From Actinomycetes bacterium (GTDB taxonomy: Bacteria > Actinomycetota > Acidimicrobiia > Acidimicrobiales > Acidimicrobiaceae), in the NCBI GenBank assembly GCA_021819025.1, contig JAKASN010000085.1:1-7395 (forward strand): 7,395 bases of DNA. Reading direction: 5' to 3'. Position numbers and translations under genes: made by a program. Shown here piece by piece: positions 4,267 through 7,395 of this stretch. Numbering within the stretch: position 1 is the stretch's first letter; each line of letters starts with the position of its first letter. Below the pieces are notes generated by a model. The model saw only the letters and a program-made list of their open reading frames with translations, had not been told where the DNA came from and searched no databases.

Positions 4267-6222
4267 ATGCAAAGCCTTGTGAATGTAAGTGCCCCGGTGA
4301 GAAGGAATACCATGGGGGAAACGAATCTCCTCTCCGTACTCGAGCGTTGCCATGATCACGTATATGCGAACGACGGGTTGCCGAAAGATGTAATATTTCG
4401 AGACATCACCTATTTACTACTCGCAAAGATCATCGACGAAGGCACTTCTCGTAGCCCCCGCAGATTTTCTGTGACATCAGAAGAGTACGTGTCGTTAACG
4501 AATGGGAACCACGGCGACCACCCCGGCCGTGAATTTGAAGAGCGCCTCAGCGGACTTCTCCGTGAGGTCGCAATTTGGTTTCCTCGTATTAACCATCGAG
4601 CGCTTCAGCTTCAACTTTCTAGTATCGCGTACATAGTTAAGTGCCTCCAGGCGGTTTCGCTATCGTCGACTCCATATGATGTCAAGGGGATCGCATATCA
4701 GGCGTTCTTTTCGGCCCACCATAGGGGGGCCAGGGGCGAGTTTTTCACACCTGGTCTCGTTGTTGACCTAGCCATGTCCCTTAACCCTCCTCGGGAGGGG
4801 TCTGTGGTTTTGGATCCTGCATGCGGCTCTGCAGGCTTTCTTGCGGCAGTGAGAGACCGCTACGGGGATAACTTCAGATTCATTGGTGTCGATATCAATC
4901 CGAACCTGATTGAAGTCGCTGAACTGAATGCCACCCTGCATGGTATCAGCGATGGGGACATGTTAACCGCAAATGCGCTCAGGCCCTTGGCTGAGCTTTC
5001 CTCAGTGACAGATGGCACCATCTCGGCTGAGTGTGCTGACTATATTTACACAAATCCACCGTTTGGGACTCACGGCAGAGTCCGAGATGGGAGCATCCTA
5101 AGAGAATTCGAACTAGGCTCTGCCGACCATGTAGACAACTCGGGACAACTGGCCGCAGTCCGTATCCCTCGGTCCTCGCAAACCCCAGAGGTGCTGTTTG
5201 TCGAACGCTGCATACAGTTACTCAAACCCGGAGGTCGCCTTTCAATCGTCTTGCCGATCGGAATCGCAGCCAACGCCAGCCTTGGTTATGTTCGGGAATT
5301 CATTACAGACACTTGCGAAGTCCTCTCTGTGGTCAGCCTACCTGATGGAATTTTCGGCGGGACAGGTACCAATCCTCGAAGCATGCTCCTGACGGCGCGG
5401 AAACGTGATATGCACGCGTCGGGTGGAGTGACTCTCCTCTATCGTATGAAGCACCTCCCTAAAGATGAGTCAACGATGGGACTCGTGTTTGGGTCTCTGA
5501 AGGAGAGCGCAGGACACAGATTCGGCGAATCGATTAAAGTGTCGGAAATATCGGGGAGTGGTAGATTTGATCCGGCCTATTGGCTTGCACAACACGGGAA
5601 AGGACAGGGCCAGACCAGTGGGCCGCGTCTGGGTGAAGTGGTCGAGCTGATTACGGAGCGCGCCCCAATAACTACGCTGGGCCGCCCCGATGGATTCATG
5701 TACGCAGACATTTCGTCGGTTGACCCCATGTTCGGGACGATTCAAGCGCGCCAGGTGTTCCCTCGCGAAGTTCCTTCACGAGCGCGGAAAATGGCACATG
5801 CCGGCGATATGCTGGTTTCGTTGGTCCGTCCTGACAGAGGTGCTATCGCGATCGTTCCAGACGACCTTGACGGATGTGTAGTTTCGACCGGTTTCGCAGT
5901 CTTGAGGTGTCGAGCATTAACTCCGCGCTATCTGTGGGCGCTCTTAAAAACTGAGAGCGTCGCTGCACAGATGGCGGACCTATGCACGGCTTCGATGTAT
6001 CCCACACTCGGCGAGACGGATCTACTTTCGGTGCGCTTACCGTCTGTCTGTGGGGCCGACGCCCAAGCAGCAATTGAGGCCGAGATCGAGACCGCCCAGC
6101 GGATGTGGCAAAATGGGAAACTGGCTATATCGCATGCTCTGAGTGTTGTTACGGAAGATTCCAGACGTCACGTAAGCGCGGAAACCATACCCCGGGATCC
6201 GGTATCGGAGGATTCTGAGTGA
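4267..6222 (+). CDS. N6-adenine DNA methyltransferase fused to one HsdS-like recognition region
   Basis: This enzyme transfers a methyl group from S-adenosylmethionine to adenine at a specific DNA site, protecting it from a partner nuclease. ATG 4267 has GGAGG at 4253-4257; ATG 4243 lacks one. The 651 residues begin with a helical HsdM-type N domain (about 15-150). Then come GEFFTP at 157-162 (motif X region), DPACGSAGF at 183-191 (AdoMet motif I), acidic D209 in GVDINP, and catalytic NPPF at 263-266 (motif IV), with a GGRLSIVLP strand later. From about residue 433 (GRFDPAYW) the sequence changes to one HsdS-like target-recognition region (GDMLVSLVRP, VVSTGFAVLR, TPRYLWALL, then a terminal helix of the HsdS spacer kind). 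A normal HsdS has two such regions. No N-terminal nuclease is present, unlike type IIG enzymes, and a nuclease-like gene faces it. The type I-like adenine class is confident; the recognition sequence is unknown. Confidence 0.92.
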   Translation: MQSLVNVSAPVRRNTMGETNLLSVLERCHDHVYANDGLPKDVIFRDITYLLLAKIIDEGTSRSPRRFSVTSEEYVSLTNGNHGDHPGREFEERLSGLLREVAIWFPRINHRALQLQLSSIAYIVKCLQAVSLSSTPYDVKGIAYQAFFSAHHRGARGEFFTPGLVVDLAMSLNPPREGSVVLDPACGSAGFLAAVRDRYGDNFRFIGVDINPNLIEVAELNATLHGISDGDMLTANALRPLAELSSVTDGTISAECADYIYTNPPFGTHGRVRDGSILREFELGSADHVDNSGQLAAVRIPRSSQTPEVLFVERCIQLLKPGGRLSIVLPIGIAANASLGYVREFITDTCEVLSVVSLPDGIFGGTGTNPRSMLLTARKRDMHASGGVTLLYRMKHLPKDESTMGLVFGSLKESAGHRFGESIKVSEISGSGRFDPAYWLAQHGKGQGQTSGPRLGEVVELITERAPITTLGRPDGFMYADISSVDPMFGTIQARQVFPREVPSRARKMAHAGDMLVSLVRPDRGAIAIVPDDLDGCVVSTGFAVLRCRALTPRYLWALLKTESVAAQMADLCTASMYPTLGETDLLSVRLPSVCGADAQAAIEAEIETAQRMWQNGKLAISHALSVVTEDSRRHVSAETIPRDPVSEDSE

Positions 6223-6577
6223 CGTGAGCCGGTATCAGAGAGCCATTGCGTCTACTACGAGCCGGCGGAAGGCCGTGAGGATGCGTGGCATCCCGTAGCA
6301 CTGAACGGGCAAACATGATGTCAGTGATACATCCGGTCCGGAGCCACATATTGACTGCGAAGAAGTCTTGATCGGAGAATCGGCAGGAACTCGTCACCCA
6401 ACCTTTCGTCTTGTTGTGGATCAGACGGGCTTTACTTGTGTCGGTTCCCCACAACGATTTCGCCTCAAGGCGTTTCCATGGTCCTTGGCCGTCTCGGATC
6501 AAGAAATCGCAGCTGATCTTCTGAGCTTGTGGGAGTGCAACCTGGAGATGCTGCGCAACATCCTCAGGAAGGCGCAT
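6149..6577 (-). CDS. PD-(D/E)XK nuclease-like protein, probable restriction partner
   Basis: Read on the minus strand from ATG 6577 the product is 142 residues. D24 in CDFLI and E38-x-K40 in RLEAKSLWG, 14 residues apart, fit the D...E-x-K active site of PD-(D/E)XK nucleases. Later segments (ARLIHNK, TSSCRF, QDFFAVNMWLRTG, VTQNPP, VWFPRLRDVW) look like a conserved fold core resembling annotated restriction endonucleases; this is recalled, not searched. The reading frame continues upstream without a stop to 6752. A helix (TEAALSEILEKEGF) just upstream, beginning at CTG 6628, looks like the true N-terminus, for about 159 residues. ATG 6577 may therefore be internal, although AGAAGG precedes it. 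It would cut DNA left unmethylated by the convergent methyltransferase, with which it overlaps by 74 bases tail to tail. Function is inferred from motif and context. Confidence 0.65.
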   Translation of the reverse strand: MRLPEDVAQHLQVALPQAQKISCDFLIRDGQGPWKRLEAKSLWGTDTSKARLIHNKTKGWVTSSCRFSDQDFFAVNMWLRTGCITDIMFARSVLRDATHPHGLPPARSRRNGSLIPAHVTQNPPIPDPGVWFPRLRDVWNLP

Positions 6578-6624
6578 GACCGTGAAGCCTTCTTTTTCGA
6601 GGATTTCTGAGAGTGCGGCTTCCG

Positions 6625-6740
6625 TCAGGCCCGAGTTTGAACGAGATATCCAGTCTCTGCCAGGACAAGTCGCTGGATCTCGCTCAATCTGGCGCGATCT
6701 CCCTCGGGCGAGGATGACGGGTCGAAAACGGCGAAAAGCG
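6625..6740 (-). pseudogene. C-terminal remnant of a gene cut by the insertion sequence
   Basis: On the minus strand an open frame ends at TGA 6627-6625 with about 38 natural-looking residues (AVFDPSSSPEGDRARLSEIQ then RLVLAETGYLVQTRA). Going upstream, the frame enters the presumed insertion-sequence end near 6740, where the encoded residues stop looking like a protein. Its stop overlaps the CTG that seems to begin the nuclease (CTGA), like a coupled ATGA junction. It could be the tail of a separate gene of the restriction locus, or the N-terminal part of one frameshifted nuclease protein. Too short to name. Confidence 0.35.
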
Positions 6741-7395
6741 TAGTGGCAATGTTACAAAAAGTATTGTGGCCTGGTGTGCAGGAATAGCGGAACATCGTCG
6801 AGAAGTCCTGAGGTGCAATGTACATCCGCACCAAGCGCGTCTACCAGAACGGACGCTGGTACGAGTACCTCCTGATCGTGGAGGCCACCCTCACCAGTCG
6901 GGGGCCTCGCCAGAAGACCGTGGCCAACCTCGGCCGCAAGGACCTCCTCGACCCTGCCGACATCGACAAGCTGGTGAGGAGCATGGCGCCCTTGGCTCAG
7001 CGCACCCTGATCCTGGACCCCGAGCGGGAGGATCAGGGCTACCAGAGATCGCGGCTGTTGGGAGCCCTGCCCGTGTTCCACCGTCTGTTCGAAGAGCTGG
7101 GCATCGGCCCCTTCCTGCGCCAGGCCAATCCCACCGACATGCCGCTGGACCGGGCGGTCTTCGCCATGGTGGCGTCGCGGCTGATGGACCCCCTCTCCAA
7201 GCTCCGCACCTTCGAGGAGTGGCTGCCGTCTGTGTATGCCCCGGATCTGGAGGAGCTTCGCCTGCACCACCTGTACCGGGCTCTGGACCTCTTGGCTGGC
7301 AGCAAGGACACCCTGGAAAAGGCGCTGTGGGAGAAGACGCGGGGGCTGTTCAACCCCACGCCGGACCTGATGCTCGTGGACACCACCAACACCAC
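6740..7395 (+). mobile_element. IS1634-family insertion sequence, left part
   Basis: The element is identified by its transposase. The left boundary is estimated, not proven: minus-strand gene sequence seems to stop near 6736-6742, close to the segment TAGTGGCAATGTTAC. The right end and inverted repeat lie outside the window, so the terminal repeat and target duplication cannot be confirmed. Base use from about 6820 onward is clearly GC-richer (C or G in most third codon positions) than the restriction genes beside it, consistent with later arrival. Confidence 0.7.
6818..7395 (+). CDS. IS1634-family DDE transposase, 3' end outside window
   Basis: ATG 6818 follows CTGAGGTG. 192 codons are visible and the frame runs off the window edge; full family members are usually several hundred residues longer. 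The N-terminus shows the family's DNA-binding start (YIRTKRVYQNGRWYEYLLIV, then a GPRQKTVANLG motif), matching the IS1634 pattern of a basic strand pair followed by R-Q-K/R-x-x-LG. Helical segments follow (LPVFHRLFEELGIGPFLRQ, DRAVFAMVASRLMDPLSKL, LHHLYRALDLL). D188 in LMLVDTTNT corresponds to the first catalytic Asp of the DDE triad in the RNase H-like core; the remaining two acidic residues are beyond the edge. The enzyme would cut and paste its element DNA. Minus-strand frames across it are shadows caused by its high GC. Confidence 0.88.
   Translation, partial: MYIRTKRVYQNGRWYEYLLIVEATLTSRGPRQKTVANLGRKDLLDPADIDKLVRSMAPLAQRTLILDPEREDQGYQRSRLLGALPVFHRLFEELGIGPFLRQANPTDMPLDRAVFAMVASRLMDPLSKLRTFEEWLPSVYAPDLEELRLHHLYRALDLLAGSKDTLEKALWEKTRGLFNPTPDLMLVDTTNT

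Noticed and set aside
6199..6240. Short direct repeat CCGGTATC(G/A)GAG, copies 30 bases apart
   Set aside because: Only 12 bases with one mismatch, inside the overlap of two genes; it can occur by chance and has no third copy.
6368..6610. Plus-strand ORF of 80 residues after the methyltransferase
   Set aside because: It is antisense to the nuclease-like gene, which carries a recognisable D...E-x-K motif and coherent conserved segments; this frame has neither.
6752..7395. Minus-strand ORFs of 172 and 118 residues across the transposase
   Set aside because: They lie opposite a clear IS1634-type transposase; their Gln/Val/Gly-rich and Ser/Arg-rich content is what GC-rich antisense frames give.
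1..7395. CRISPR array
   Set aside because: No regularly spaced short repeats were seen; the only notable direct repeat is the two-copy tRNA 3' end.

Overview
This window looks like the accessory part of a bacterial mobile or prophage-like element. It carries many small plus-strand genes, most with strong GGAGG-type ribosome sites, several ATGA overlaps, tRNA genes inside the gene array, a restriction-modification locus and a truncated insertion sequence. No virion, replication, integrase or conjugation gene is visible, so phage, plasmid and integrated element cannot be told apart. The host cannot be named. Strong Shine-Dalgarno sites, CCA-encoding tRNAs and moderately high GC would fit a GC-rich Firmicute-like bacterium, but this is only an inference.

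Layout. Positions 2-1200 hold three small genes separated by GC-rich hairpins: a partial zinc-ligand protein, a 70-residue helical protein and a 138-residue protein of an unnamed type. Positions 1225-2964 form a compact operon of six genes. The first three are linked by ATGA stop/start overlaps, and several proteins carry Cys/His zinc-knuckle motifs. Positions 2970-3666 hold a slightly degenerate tRNA-Trp(CCA), a 112-residue ORF, a second copy of the tRNA 3' end, and an intact tRNA-Lys(UUU). The ORF therefore lies between two imperfect copies of a tRNA 3' end, which looks like a target duplication or recombination scar. Two more small genes follow (3698-4227), the second ending in two tandem hairpins.

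Positions 4267-6628 hold the clearest functional unit. A 651-residue N6-adenine DNA methyltransferase of the HsdM type is fused to a single HsdS-like target-recognition region. Facing it on the minus strand is a small PD-(D/E)XK-type protein that is probably the cognate nuclease; the two genes overlap by 74 bp at their 3' ends. Together they would modify one DNA sequence and cut it when unmodified. The nuclease gene lacks a normal start codon at the place where its sequence seems to begin, and the fragment upstream of it runs into an insertion sequence. The locus may therefore be damaged.

From about 6740 to the window edge lies the left part of an IS1634-family (IS4 superfamily, DDE) element, noticeably GC-richer than the rest. 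Its transposase is cut by the window end just after the first catalytic Asp.
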